This document shows positions 45,047-53,958 of a DNA stretch of 64,000 nucleotides, piece after piece; the stretch's first letter is position 1, and every line of letters starts with the position of its first letter. The stretch is from Limimaricola cinnabarinus (lineage in GTDB: Bacteria > Pseudomonadota > Alphaproteobacteria > Rhodobacterales > Rhodobacteraceae). The position numbers and the translations under genes were made by a program. The DNA lies in contig NZ_KZ304964.1 of NCBI RefSeq assembly GCF_002723615.1, positions 1-64,000 on the forward strand, given 5' to 3'. Below the pieces are notes generated by a model that saw only the letters and a program-made list of their open reading frames with translations, ran no database searches and had not been told where the DNA came from.

Positions 45047-45105
45047 TTACGCAGACTTACGTTCGCATTACGCAGATTACGTATAGATAACGTATGGGCG
45101 CGTAA
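45047..45105. promoter_or_regulatory. Phased TTACG repeats upstream of the P-loop ATPase gene
   Basis: TTACG occurs at 45047, 45057, 45068 and 45077, spaced 10, 11 and 9 bp, so on about one DNA face. The complement CGTAA closes the series at 45101-45105, overlapping the ATG, and an imperfect palindrome (TACGTATAGATAACGTA) lies at 45078-45094. GCAGA follows two of the boxes. The array lies immediately before the ATPase start and is probably its operator. No Shine-Dalgarno sequence is visible between it and the ATG. Confidence 0.5.
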
Positions 45106-46232
45106 TGACCAGTTCTCTCCATGTACCCCGTGCGGAGGATGCCGCCCGCGTCGCCTCACTGCTGACGCCCGATCCGCTTACAGGCTCGCTCGCCGGACTG
45201 TTCCTCGCGGCCCCGCGCCGGACCGGGAAAACCACCTTCCTGCGGTCGGACCTCCTTCCGCACCTTGAAAACGAGAACTATGCCGTCATCTACGTCGACC
45301 TGTGGTCCGATCGGTCCGCCGACCCGGCCGACCTCATCATCTCGCGGATCAAGACCGCGCTGGAGCAGCATGACGGCCTGATCTCGCGCATGCGCAAGAC
45401 CAGCCCCGTCGATCGGGTTGGCATGCTGGGGTTTTCAGTCGGGCTGAAGGACAGCGGTCCATGGTCCGGCACCATCTCCGATGCCCTTGAGGATCTGATC
45501 AAGGCGACCGACAAGGATCTGGTGGTCATCATCGACGAGGCGCAGCAGGCGGTCGAGACCGATGCCGGGCTCAACGCCATGTTCGCGTTGAAGGCCGCGC
45601 GCGACGCGATCAACCAGGCGCCGGGTGACCAGCACCTCTACCTCCTGATGACGGGCTCGCACCGCGACAAGCTGTCGACCCTTGTGCAGAACCGGCAGGC
45701 CCCGTTCTTCGGTGGCACCGTCAGGCCCTTCCCCCCGCTCGGGTCGTCTTACATCGCCAGCATGGCCGCGCGCGTGAACGAGGCCCTTGCCGAGACCGCG
45801 AAGCTTTCTCCGGAGGATCTCGAAGCGGCCTTCAAGGTCGTCGGACGGCGGCCGGAATTGCTGACCGACTGCCTGCGGGATCTGATCTTTGCGCCCGAAG
45901 GCGCCGGGCCGGAAGCGCTGAAACGCATCGCGTCGGAACGAAAGGCGCAAGCCGAAATCGACACGCTCTCGGAGATTGCCTCGATGACCCCGCTCCAGCA
46001 AGGGATCCTGCGGATCATGGCCAGGAAGGGACTGGCGTTCCAGCCCTTCTCGGAGGAAACGCGCGAAGCCCTGAAGGATGTCCACCGCGGTCGAGTGCCG
46101 GCCGTGACGACGGTCCAGACGGCTCTCATAGCGCTGCGGGAAAAGGGTTTCGTCTGGCGCCGGGAGTATGGCCAATACATTCTCGACAATGCGGACATCG
46201 CGGTCGCCTTGGCCCGATCGGACGACGCCTGA
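45105..46232 (+). CDS. P-loop ATPase (AAA/STAND-like) of unknown role, 375 aa
   Basis: Walker A is APRRTGKTTF (about residues 36-45) and Walker B is LVVIIDEAQQAV (about 140-151), with a sensor-like LLMTGSHRDKL at about 180. The fold resembles the archaeal-ATPase/STAND group, with a C-terminal winged helix (about 300-375, PLQQGILRIMARKGLAF and ALIALREKGFVWRREY). There is no second domain with toxin or nuclease signature. It is monocistronic, preceded by phased TTACG repeats, and surrounded by IS remnants, a common setting for plasmid-maintenance or defence genes. The function cannot be stated. Confidence 0.75.
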   Translation: MTSSLHVPRAEDAARVASLLTPDPLTGSLAGLFLAAPRRTGKTTFLRSDLLPHLENENYAVIYVDLWSDRSADPADLIISRIKTALEQHDGLISRMRKTSPVDRVGMLGFSVGLKDSGPWSGTISDALEDLIKATDKDLVVIIDEAQQAVETDAGLNAMFALKAARDAINQAPGDQHLYLLMTGSHRDKLSTLVQNRQAPFFGGTVRPFPPLGSSYIASMAARVNEALAETAKLSPEDLEAAFKVVGRRPELLTDCLRDLIFAPEGAGPEALKRIASERKAQAEIDTLSEIASMTPLQQGILRIMARKGLAFQPFSEETREALKDVHRGRVPAVTTVQTALIALREKGFVWRREYGQYILDNADIAVALARSDDA

Positions 46233-46284
46233 CGAGGCATGGCCGTTTCAGGCAAAGCCGAAGCGACTGGAGCGGACGAAGACG

Positions 46285-46937
46285 TCATCTCTCGAAGCAG
46301 GATCTGTCCGACAGAAGCACCGTGTCCATCTGCACATCCCAAGGCATTGGAAAGATGGCCGGCATGAGGCAGCCCACAAAACCCACCCCGATGGCGCGTG
46401 GACGCGGTTCTAGCGCAGCCAGGGTGCGGTCATAGTAGCCGCCGCCATTCCCGAGGCGGTAAAGCGCCTTGTCCACTCCGACGAGCGAGGCGACAACGAT
46501 GTCGGGCCGCACGGGTTGACCCTCGGCAGGCACGGGTATGCTCTAAAACCGCGTGTCATTCGGCAACCGGGCGACCAGGCGTGAAATTCGAGCGGTGCGT
46601 GTTTCTTAACGACCACCGGCATCGCGATCCGCGCGCCTGCGGAGTGGCTGGCCGTCATCCATGGACGAAGGTCGGGCTCTCCCCGGATCGGCCAGTATCC
46701 CGCGATCGTCATGCCCGGCTCCGCCGTGACCACGCGGTGTAGGCCCTCCATCAATGCGACGGTTGCCGGAGCTCGGTCCTCTGAGGCCAAGGCTCGGGCT
46801 GCCATGAGCCGTGCCCTCTCTGCGCGCCGAAACCGCGCCACGTCACACGCCGTCTCGGGTTCGACGGAATGCCCACCAACGAGCAGATGGGCAAAACAGG
46901 GCGCGCTGCCGCCATCTGGCTCATCTTCCGTCATCAT
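46285..46937 (-). pseudogene. Frameshifted 5-formyltetrahydrofolate cyclo-ligase family gene
   Basis: The N-terminal frame (MMTEDEPDGGSAPCFAHLLV, RRAERARLMAARALASEDRA, AGYWPIRGEPDLRPWM) and the C-terminal frame (SIPVPAEGQPVRPDIVVAS, YRLGNGGGYYDRTLAAL) together cover a normal cyclo-ligase, including the GxGxGYYDR substrate motif. The frames break at a TTTT run near 46540, followed at once by a stop codon where Trp is expected. The family converts 5-formyl-THF to methenyl-THF. This copy appears inactive unless the break is a sequencing error. Confidence 0.72.
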
Positions 46938-47185
46938 CGTGACCGTGCGCCTCCCTGCTGCAGCATCAGCATATCGTCGCCTCGGATGAAACCGAATGAG
47001 GCTCAAGAGAGCCAGCCATCATTCATATTGCAACCGGCAGGTCGACCGACTGCCGCCCCTGAAGAACAGGACCAGAACCACTTTGCGTAGATCAAGGCAC
47101 TCCTGACCGGGGAATGTCGAGGGTGGGTTCGATATGTAGCGCCGGGCACTGCCAGCGTCGGGTCGATTGCAGCAAAACAGAACGA
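46938..47185. other. Short gap without a gene
   Basis: No convincing frame, repeat or RNA structure is seen between the cyclo-ligase remnant and the stop of the CBS-domain gene. It should contain the end of the upstream minus-strand operon. Confidence 0.35.
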
Positions 47186-47473
47186 CTAAGCCGCCGCTCG
47201 CTCTTCAGCGTCACTTAGCAGTAGCCGGATCATGTCGGAGCGGGGCACGATGCCGACGAGCCGCCCGTTCTTCTCGACCGGTATGACCTCGCTTCCCTGA
47301 ACGGCCAGCCGGTTCAACAGAACCCCGGCCGCCAGATCATGCGGGATGGCGCAATCGGCTGCGCGCATGACGTCGGCGACGGTGCATGGGGCAACGTTCT
47401 GCTGTTGCGCTTCAAAGCCGCTCCCGGCTGCCATCGGGCCAAGGAGATCGGATTGAAACACGAGGCCGCGCAA
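47186..47473 (-). CDS. Short CBS-domain protein, probably the 3-prime part of a larger gene, 95 aa
   Basis: The frame MRGLVFQSDLLG to PVEKNGRLVGIVPRSDMIRL covers one CBS motif and the end of another (FQSDLL; VEKNGRLVGIVPRSDMI). CBS domains normally occur in pairs, so the protein looks shortened at its N-terminus, like the C-terminal end of an HPP-CBS protein. It lies 44 bp downstream of the epimerase-VKOR gene on the same strand and may be co-transcribed. Alone it could bind adenine nucleotides as a dimer. Confidence 0.55.
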   Translation of the reverse strand: MRGLVFQSDLLGPMAAGSGFEAQQQNVAPCTVADVMRAADCAIPHDLAAGVLLNRLAVQGSEVIPVEKNGRLVGIVPRSDMIRLLLSDAEERAAA

Positions 47474-47517
47474 CCGCTGTCAGTTATAGAGGATCTCGTG
47501 TTTTCTGATGGCGGCCC

Positions 47518-49971
47518 TCACACCAAGAGACGTGACCAGCTGCCATAGGAATGCCGGATCGGCCCGCGCGGGACGCTCGCAGCGATCAGCACCAGCCCGG
47601 CCAGGATGTCGGCGCCCTTCTGCAGCCAGCTGCCATCCATGACCAGCGCCGCGATCACCAGCGCCGCGCCGAGGCAGATGTTGAGAAAGCGAACCGGTCG
47701 CGCGCTCTCGGCCATCGCGGTCACCGCCACGGTCAGGGCGAGCGCGCCGATCAGATGATCGGTATCGGCGAGGCTCCCTTCGGTGCCGAGTGTCAGTCGC
47801 GTGAACATCAGCCACAGCCCAACCGCCGCGCTCACGGCAAGGCCCGGGGTTACGCCGATCCCGCCGCCCAGCATCTCGCCGATCACCGCGCCGGGCGGGC
47901 GCTCGAAGCTTTCGACTCGCTGCCCGTCATCCGCGCCCTCATCCGTGTCGCCCGTCAGGAACACCCGCAGCATCGGCCGGCCCGCGCGCTTGCGCCGGAC
48001 CAAGAACTGGCAGGTCGCGATCAGCTCATCGACCGAATAGGGGATCTGGATCAGCATCGCGGCCGCGGTGATCAGGCACAGGCTGCACCAGGTGCCGAGG
48101 AGGATCGGCTGGATGATGATGAAGGTGATCGACACCACGCCGAGCGGCACGATCATGATGCCGAAGACCAGCACCAGCCAGGGCATGGTGCGCCAGCGGC
48201 TGGCCGATCCGATCAGCCCGATCAGGATCTCGAGCTGGTAAGTCAGCGCGCCGAGGCCCGCATCTGGCACCGGCCATGCCCGCGAGACATCAGAGGTGAT
48301 GATCTCCTCAGTGCCGTTCTTCGGATCCTCGGGGGCGCCGGCGAAGAACGGCTCCCACACGCCGTCGACATGGCCGAGCTGATAGGCCGCGAGATAGCGC
48401 GACACCAGATAGCCGAAGATGGCGAGGGCGATGATCGGGATCCTCTGGGTCCAGTCCGACGGCGAGTAATCCCAGCCCTTGGGCACCGCCGGCCCGCGGC
48501 TCGCGGCGATCCGGCCTACGCCGGGCGGGGGCCGCATGCAGACGGCGAGGGCGAAGACGAACATGCCGGAAAGCGATCCGTTGAGATAGGCGGCCGCGCT
48601 CTCGGTCCAGAACAGCAGCGGCGCCGCCATGCCCCACAGCCCCACCGCCGCCACCGCCCAGCGGAGCAGCGCCAGGCGCCAGGACAGGACGAGAAGGCTG
48701 CCCGCCATCACCAGGAGCCCCGAGACGACATCGCTGATCGTCATTCCGAGGCCGCCATAGCCGACCACCATCGGCGAGGCCAGAAGCCACGCCCCCATGC
48801 CGGCATTGAGGAAATGCGCCCAGAGATTGCGCGCATGCACGGCGCGGAACCGATCCTCGTGACAGGCGCGAAGCTCCTCGGCATCGCGGCCCTCCTCGGC
48901 CACGGCCTGAAGCCAGGGGGGCGGCGTCAGCCCGTTCGCCGCGTACCAGCCAGCCGGGTCGACCTTGAGGCGTTCGACCATCTTCGGCAGCGTCTCGCGC
49001 AGCGCGTGACGCGGCTCCCAGCCGAGAAGCGACTTGGCGCGCGAGATGTCGAGCTCGTAATGGTCATCGGCCATCCGCACCATGAACGGCTTGATGAACG
49101 GCTCCTCGCCCTGGTCGATGTCGTCCGGGATGACGGGCTCGGCCTTGGTCTCGAGCCAGGCACCCGCCGCCGCGAGCGGCTTGGGCACCGAAAGCGTGGT
49201 CCAGTCCTCCTCGCCATGGATGAGGCGGGCCAGAATGTGCTGCAATTCGTCATAGGGCACCGCCTCGGGCTCGCCGACCAGGATCACCGCATCGTCCGGC
49301 AGCTCCGCGCGCCGGTCCACCGCGCGGGCGAAGGCGTCGAGCATGTCCTCGCGATGCAGGAAGGATTGGCCCGTGTGCAGGTCGCCCGAATAGGCATGGG
49401 ATTTCGGATCCCGCTCGTAGATCCGGCGGACCTGTTCGGCCAGCGTCGGAACCGCCGTCTCCTCGTCGTAGAGCCCGGCGAGATGCAACAGCAGATAGGG
49501 CATTGCGCCATGGCGGTCGCGAATGACCTCCTCGGCCTTCGCCTTGGAGGCCGGGTAGGCCCATTTCGGATCGATGGCGGTCGCCTCGTTGATCGGCAGG
49601 CCCGGGGCGCCGGGACGGTGCACCAGCATCGTCCCGGAGTAGATGAACCGCTCCACCTCGTAGTCCTGCAGCGCGTCGAGCAGCTTCGCCGTGCCCTCGA
49701 CATTGACCTTGTCGTAGAGCGGGTTGTCCTCGCCGGAGAAATCGAAATAGGCCGCGAGATGGATCACGGCCGCGAAGCGCCGCCCGTGCCGGTCGGCGAT
49801 CCGTTCGAGGACCCGCTCGATCGAGGCGCTGTCGGTGATGTCGAGGGCAAAGACCCCCGGGCCATCCTCGCGATCGAGCCCGACCACCTCGTAATCCACA
49901 AGACGCTCGCGCAGCGCCGATCCAATGCTGCCGGCTGCTCCGGTGATGAGAACGCGGGGCTTCTCGGTCAT
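47518..49971 (-). CDS. NAD-dependent epimerase/dehydratase fused to SPW-type and VKOR membrane domains, 817 aa
   Basis: Residues 1-300 form an extended SDR domain: NAD motif TGAAGSIGSALRERL (about residues 10-24), YPASKAKAEE with the catalytic Tyr and Lys, preceded by STATE-like YSGTMLV. Residues about 375-470 hold four hydrophobic segments of SPW-repeat type. Residues about 500-650 are a vitamin K epoxide reductase domain, with CSLCLITAAAMLIQIP giving the CxxC pair. The C-terminal 120 residues add another hydrophobic SPW-like bundle. The start at 49971 has GGGAGGCCTT upstream. The membrane part could transfer electrons between quinone and thiols; the role of the fused epimerase is unknown. 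Confidence 0.78.
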   Translation of the reverse strand: MTEKPRVLITGAAGSIGSALRERLVDYEVVGLDREDGPGVFALDITDSASIERVLERIADRHGRRFAAVIHLAAYFDFSGEDNPLYDKVNVEGTAKLLDALQDYEVERFIYSGTMLVHRPGAPGLPINEATAIDPKWAYPASKAKAEEVIRDRHGAMPYLLLHLAGLYDEETAVPTLAEQVRRIYERDPKSHAYSGDLHTGQSFLHREDMLDAFARAVDRRAELPDDAVILVGEPEAVPYDELQHILARLIHGEEDWTTLSVPKPLAAAGAWLETKAEPVIPDDIDQGEEPFIKPFMVRMADDHYELDISRAKSLLGWEPRHALRETLPKMVERLKVDPAGWYAANGLTPPPWLQAVAEEGRDAEELRACHEDRFRAVHARNLWAHFLNAGMGAWLLASPMVVGYGGLGMTISDVVSGLLVMAGSLLVLSWRLALLRWAVAAVGLWGMAAPLLFWTESAAAYLNGSLSGMFVFALAVCMRPPPGVGRIAASRGPAVPKGWDYSPSDWTQRIPIIALAIFGYLVSRYLAAYQLGHVDGVWEPFFAGAPEDPKNGTEEIITSDVSRAWPVPDAGLGALTYQLEILIGLIGSASRWRTMPWLVLVFGIMIVPLGVVSITFIIIQPILLGTWCSLCLITAAAMLIQIPYSVDELIATCQFLVRRKRAGRPMLRVFLTGDTDEGADDGQRVESFERPPGAVIGEMLGGGIGVTPGLAVSAAVGLWLMFTRLTLGTEGSLADTDHLIGALALTVAVTAMAESARPVRFLNICLGAALVIAALVMDGSWLQKGADILAGLVLIAASVPRGPIRHSYGSWSRLLV

Positions 49972-50319
49972 AAGGCCTCCCCTCGCGCAACGTGTGCTGA
50001 CTCGACGCGGTTCCACCGAGGCCCGCAACGCTGCGCCGGGACGGGCCTTGCGTTGCGCGTTGCAGGGTATCCCGGGATCACCCAAGATAGCTCGGGATGA
50101 ATGGCACATCCCACCCGCTGCGCCTTCGGAAAGGTCCACGGGGAACCTGCAGCCGCAGGGTCAAGTTGCACCTGAAGGGAGCAATCTGCCGGAGACGTTC
50201 GTAATCGGCATTCACGCCATGCTTGCGGATGCCCCCCCGAGGAAGGGGAAGCATTTGCCGGTAAGTGAAAACGGTCTTTTCCGATTGGTAGCGCTTCCGC
50301 CGAACGGGGTCATCTGCTG
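49972..50319. other. Divergent promoter region between the epimerase-VKOR gene and the CaCA exchanger
   Basis: This gap separates two divergent starts. It holds the ribosome binding site of the left gene near 49975. It must include at least two promoters, but I cannot place them with confidence. No hairpin, IS end or protein-like frame stands out. Confidence 0.4.
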
Positions 50320-51351
50320 ATGGGTGTTCTTGAAGAGCTGCCGCTGGCTGCGAACCTTGCTGTCTTCATCGTCGCCGCGATCATCGTCTGGATCGCGGGC
50401 ACCCGACTGTCCGCCTACGCCGATGCCATCGCGCGCCGAACCGGCATCGGGCAAGCGGCCTTGGGCGTGCTCCTTCTCGGGGGCGTAACCTCACTGCCGG
50501 AGATCGCGGTGGCTGGCAGCGCCGCCATTTCCGGGGCGGGCGCGCTCGCGGTCAACAACCTCCTAGGCGGTTTCACCATGCAGGTCGCGATCCTGGCTGT
50601 CGCCGATGCCATCTATCGCCGCGGCGCGCTGACCACCGCCGTGCCGGACCCGACGGTGATCCTGCAAGGCACCCTAGGCATCGTGCTGATGGCCTTCGTG
50701 ATCATCGGCATTGCCGTGGGCGACGTGCCGGTGCTCGGCGCCGGACTATGGTCATGGATCATCTTCGGCAGCTTTCTCTACGCCCTGCGCCTTGTGACGC
50801 AGGCCGAGGGCAATCTCGACTGGGAGGTGGTGGGCCAGCCGCCGGCGGAAGAGCTGCCGGATGTCGAGCACCCAGACATGTCGTCGCGCCGCCTCACTTT
50901 TATGACCGTCGTGGTTGCTTTAGCGATCTTCGTGGCCGGCTGGGCGCTGTCCTCCGCTTCCGAGGCGTTGGCGGAACAGACCGGGATGGGACAGAGCTTC
51001 TTCGGCGCGGTCTTCGTCGCCATCGCGACCTCGCTTCCGGAGATCTCGACAGTGCTCGCGGCGATGCGACTCAAGCGTTTCGTCATGGCGGTCTCGGACA
51101 TCTTCGGTACCAACCTTTTCGACATCGCGCTGATCCTGTTGGTCGACCTGGCCTATTTTGGCCCGCCGGTGCTGGGCGAGGCCGGCAGCTTTTCGATCGT
51201 CGCCGGGGCCTTGGGAATCCTAGTGACGGCGATCTACATGGCTGGCCTTCTCGAGCGCCGTGATCCGGCAGTCGGGGGCATCGGCCTTGATTCTATCGCG
51301 GTCGCCGTCTGCTACCTAGGCGGGGTCGCCTTGCTGTTCGGATTGCGGTGA
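50320..51351 (+). CDS. CaCA-family sodium/calcium (or related cation) exchanger, 343 aa
   Basis: The two alpha repeats typical of the family are present: GVTSLPEIAVAGSAAISGAG (about residues 54-73) with NNLLGG, and ATSLPEISTVLAAMRLKRFV (about 235-254) with SDIFGTNLFD. Each repeat keeps the acidic transport residue in SLPE. About ten hydrophobic segments separate around a short cytoplasmic loop (residues 160-190, acidic). The protein exchanges Ca2+ or another cation for Na+ or H+ across the inner membrane. It is monocistronic on the plus strand. Its substrate ion cannot be settled by eye. Confidence 0.83.
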   Translation: MGVLEELPLAANLAVFIVAAIIVWIAGTRLSAYADAIARRTGIGQAALGVLLLGGVTSLPEIAVAGSAAISGAGALAVNNLLGGFTMQVAILAVADAIYRRGALTTAVPDPTVILQGTLGIVLMAFVIIGIAVGDVPVLGAGLWSWIIFGSFLYALRLVTQAEGNLDWEVVGQPPAEELPDVEHPDMSSRRLTFMTVVVALAIFVAGWALSSASEALAEQTGMGQSFFGAVFVAIATSLPEISTVLAAMRLKRFVMAVSDIFGTNLFDIALILLVDLAYFGPPVLGEAGSFSIVAGALGILVTAIYMAGLLERRDPAVGGIGLDSIAVAVCYLGGVALLFGLR

Positions 51352-51526
51352 ACCGACGCTCGGCTTTGTCCGGGGCGGTGACGCTCTGAACCGGGATCGA
51401 GGAGCGGCGGACGTGGTCGAAGCCGCATGCCTGGCGTCCAAGTCCATCCCCTTCTGGCGGGACAACTTTGTCGCCCCCGGTTTTGTTGCTAGCCTGCTTC
51501 CATTGGTTGTTTGCTCGCTGAGGTGA

Positions 51527-51897
51527 ATGGCTTTGGACACATCAACTGGAAACCGGCTCCTCGATGGGCTTCCCAAGGCGGTCCTCGCGGAACTCAGACC
51601 CTGCCTCGACGCCGTGGATCTGCCGCTCAGGTCGCGGCTCGAGTGCCAGAATCAAAACGGCACGCATGCCTACTTCCCGACGGCAGGCATCGCCTCCGTG
51701 GTGACCAGCGGTCGTGAATTTCCCGGTTCCGAGGCGGGCATGGCGGGCCACGAGGGGATGACCGGCACCTCGCTGATCCTCGGAGACGACCGCAGCATGC
51801 ACGATGTCGTTGTGCAGGTTGCCGGACAGAGGTGGCGCATGGAGACCGACGCGTTTCGGGCCGCCATGGAGATTTCCGACGTCCGACGCCGAAGTTT
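51527..51897 (+). pseudogene. Truncated Crp/Fnr-type regulator
   Basis: The ATG at 51527 has GAGG upstream and begins MALDTSTGNRLLDGLPKAV. The next 110 residues resemble a cNMP-binding-like sensory domain (YFPTAGIASVVTSGREFPGS, MAGHEGMTGTSLILGDDRSM, RWRMETDAFRAAM). The sequence leaves the family after EISDVRRRSL, so the C-terminal winged helix is missing. Without DNA-binding sequence it is presumably inactive. The next ORF starts about 30 bp later. Confidence 0.6.
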
Positions 51898-51928
51898 AGC
51901 CTCTCGCAGCAAGTGTTGATCGGCCGTC

Positions 51929-52265
51929 ATGAACTACGCCCTCCATATCTGGTCCGACCTCTGCGCCTCGGGCCATGGCTGGCTTGCGGGTTACTGCGAT
52001 GAACCATCCGGCTACTGGCTGGAGGTGGTGCCCTGCCGCAGCCACGCCGCGGACAGCACGATCACGGTCGGCGTCACGGCCGAGGTCGCCCTGCCCGGCC
52101 AGCTGAGCACGTTCCCGCAGGTGCCCCGGACGGCGCGCTACATAGGCGTGAACTACAGCTATTATCTCGGTGCGCCGCTACCGCCCATCAATGGCGGCGT
52201 GAACCAGCACGGCGTCGCGGTGCGCGATGTCTGGTCTTCCTCTCGGCCCGAGCTTGTGGCGATCC
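51929..52265 (+). pseudogene. N-terminal fragment of a peptidase C69/C45-type hydrolase
   Basis: The frame begins MNYALHIWSDLCASGHGWLAG and includes PQVPRTARYIGVNYSYYLGA and NGGVNQHGVAVRDVWSSSRP, which follow the pattern of C69 dipeptidase-like NTN hydrolases (the N-E/Q-HGVA element is typical). At RPELVAI the sequence runs into an IS3-type OrfA fragment in the opposite orientation, so the rest of the enzyme is lost. The catalytic N-terminal Cys of the family is not clear here, so the family call is moderate. Confidence 0.5.
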
Positions 52266-52429
52266 TCGCGCCGGCAGAGCTCGGCAATGCTGTCCTCGCC
52301 GCGCAGCCCCTCCAAAACAATGCGAAGCTTTTCATCAGCCGAATGATGCTTCCAGGTGCGCCGACGGATGTCCTTCACCAGCGACTCCGCCGCTGGTCTG
52401 ACTGTTCCGGGTTTCTGTCTCATCTCCAC
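52266..52429 (-). pseudogene. 5-prime fragment of an IS3-type transposase OrfA
   Basis: From 52429 the frame reads MEMRQKPGTVRPAAESLVKD, then RRRTWKHHSADEKLRIVLEG and LRGEDSIAELCRRE, a characteristic OrfA N-terminal half with its helix-turn-helix. It stops at the junction with the C69-type hydrolase fragment at 52266. The IS left end would lie near 52490. Only about 230 bp of the element remain. Confidence 0.75.
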
Positions 52430-52517
52430 TCCTCGGTGGTTACGATGAGCCAGAAACCCTCCGGTACAAAATCAATTCAGATATCCCAGAGGCGCTGACG
52501 AGGGACAGTCGCGGGGT

Positions 52518-53816
52518 TCAGGCGATCTCCCGCACCGCAGCGGCCGCCTGCTCGACCTCTTCCTGCGTGTTCCTGATGCTGGGGGTCAGCCGGACCAGCG
52601 CCGATGGATACGGCGCGACGGAGGCGACGATGGAGCGTTTTCTCAGCCGGGACACGACCGCTTCGGAGCCGAGCCCCTCCACGTCGAAGGCCACGATTCC
52701 AGAGGACAGTTCCGCATCACGGGGCGTGTGGACCTTGACCCCATCGATCGAAGACAGCGCCTCCTTCAGCACGGACGCGAGTTCATGCGTGCGTATGGCG
52801 ATGTCTTCCCGGCCGATCCGTGCATGCAACTCGAATGCCTCGGGTAGGGACCAGCAATGTTCGAACGGCTTGAAGCCGCCGGGTGTCATGCGCGGGCCGT
52901 TGTTACCGGCCGGAATATCTTCCTCGCGATACCATGCCGAGAAGACCGTGCTGTCGTCGAAGGTCGGGATCGTCGGCCGGGTGAGCGCGAGTCCCCGCTC
53001 GCTGATGGCGGCGATCCCGGTCCCTCGCGGGCCGAAGAGCCATTTGTGGCAACCGGCCGCATAGAAATCGACGCCGAGTTCGAAGAAGTTCTCGGTCTCC
53101 ACGCCGAAGCCGTGCACGGCATCTAGGCCGAACAGCAGTTGCTCGTCCTCGTCACGCGCGGCATTCGCTTCTCGCACCACGCCTGCGATCTCGGCGACGG
53201 GGATCTTCAAGCCGGTGCTCGAATGCACCCATGTCAGCGCCAGCATCCGCGTTTCTGGCCGAATTTCGGCGCGAATGCGGTCGACGATTTCCTGCCGCGT
53301 CGTTTCGCGCACGTCGTCGAACAGGGAGATCCGCCGGATCGTGACCCCTGTGCGCTCCGACAGGTGGCGCAGGGCATGGTGGGTGACGTAGTAGTCCTCG
53401 TCGGTGGTCAGGACTTCGTCGCCGGGGCCAAGATCGAGGGCAGAATAGATCAGCCCGATCCCCATCGTCGTACTGTCCGTGAGGGCGATGTGCGCAGGGT
53501 TCATGCCCAGATAATCGGCCGCCGCGCTGCGGCTCGCCTCGGTCAGGGCGTCACCGTTTTCTTCCAGATATTCGACGGGATCGGCGTCGAGGTTGCGGCG
53601 ATGCTTCTCGATGGCTTCACGCACCGGCGCAGGATGCGACGTCAGGAGCATGGTGCTCATATGGACACGGTCGGGTGAGAGGTCGAAGAGTTCCCGGACC
53701 GCAATCCAATCGGCAAGGCCACTCTGAGCGCGCGCTCTCGCCAACCAAGGTGGCCCCACGAGCCCAGCCCCTATGGCCGCAGACATCGCGAAAAGACCTC
53801 GACGGGTAATCGACAT
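52518..53816 (-). CDS. Exported class V aminotransferase (isopenicillin-N epimerase-like), 432 aa
   Basis: A Tat-type leader (SITRRGLFAMSAAIGAGLVG) is followed by a PLP class V fold. LTDSTTMGIGLIYSALDLG covers the PLP phosphate region, LLFGLDAVHGFGVE carries the PLP-ring Asp and His, and AAGCHKWLFGPRGTGI carries the Schiff-base lysine. The twin arginines at residues 5-6 suggest export of the folded, cofactor-loaded enzyme to the periplasm. It stands alone on the minus strand between IS remnants. Members act as cysteine desulfurase, epimerase or lyase; this one cannot be assigned further. Confidence 0.83.
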   Translation of the reverse strand: MSITRRGLFAMSAAIGAGLVGPPWLARARAQSGLADWIAVRELFDLSPDRVHMSTMLLTSHPAPVREAIEKHRRNLDADPVEYLEENGDALTEASRSAAADYLGMNPAHIALTDSTTMGIGLIYSALDLGPGDEVLTTDEDYYVTHHALRHLSERTGVTIRRISLFDDVRETTRQEIVDRIRAEIRPETRMLALTWVHSSTGLKIPVAEIAGVVREANAARDEDEQLLFGLDAVHGFGVETENFFELGVDFYAAGCHKWLFGPRGTGIAAISERGLALTRPTIPTFDDSTVFSAWYREEDIPAGNNGPRMTPGGFKPFEHCWSLPEAFELHARIGREDIAIRTHELASVLKEALSSIDGVKVHTPRDAELSSGIVAFDVEGLGSEAVVSRLRKRSIVASVAPYPSALVRLTPSIRNTQEEVEQAAAAVREIA

Positions 53817-53958
53817 GACAAGTCCTTGAGCAAAGCATCGACTCCAAGTTTCAACGGAGGCTTGAGAACGGGCGTTCCCGGGGCTGGCTCACGTTATCGT
53901 AATTTTCCAAGGAGTTTTGCCATGACATCGGACGCATCACTGATACGGCATTCGCTAA
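53817..53958. promoter_or_regulatory. Upstream region of the class V aminotransferase
   Basis: This short gap between the aminotransferase start and the IS5-type element holds the expected promoter. ATAATTTTCCAAGG-like AT-richer sequence occurs near 53890-53915. No defined operator is seen. The IS end at 53959 may have cut off upstream control sequence. Confidence 0.3.

Noticed and set aside
44764-45159. A 131-codon minus-strand frame upstream of the P-loop ATPase
   Set aside because: It runs through the ATPase start, the TTACG repeats and the IS3-type orfA scrap in a different frame, so it is unlikely to be a gene.
47551-50100. An 849-codon open frame on the plus strand opposite the epimerase-VKOR gene
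   Set aside because: It is the antisense shadow of a GC-rich gene: His, Arg and Asp dominate, there are no motifs, and the minus-strand frame has clear domains and a ribosome binding site.
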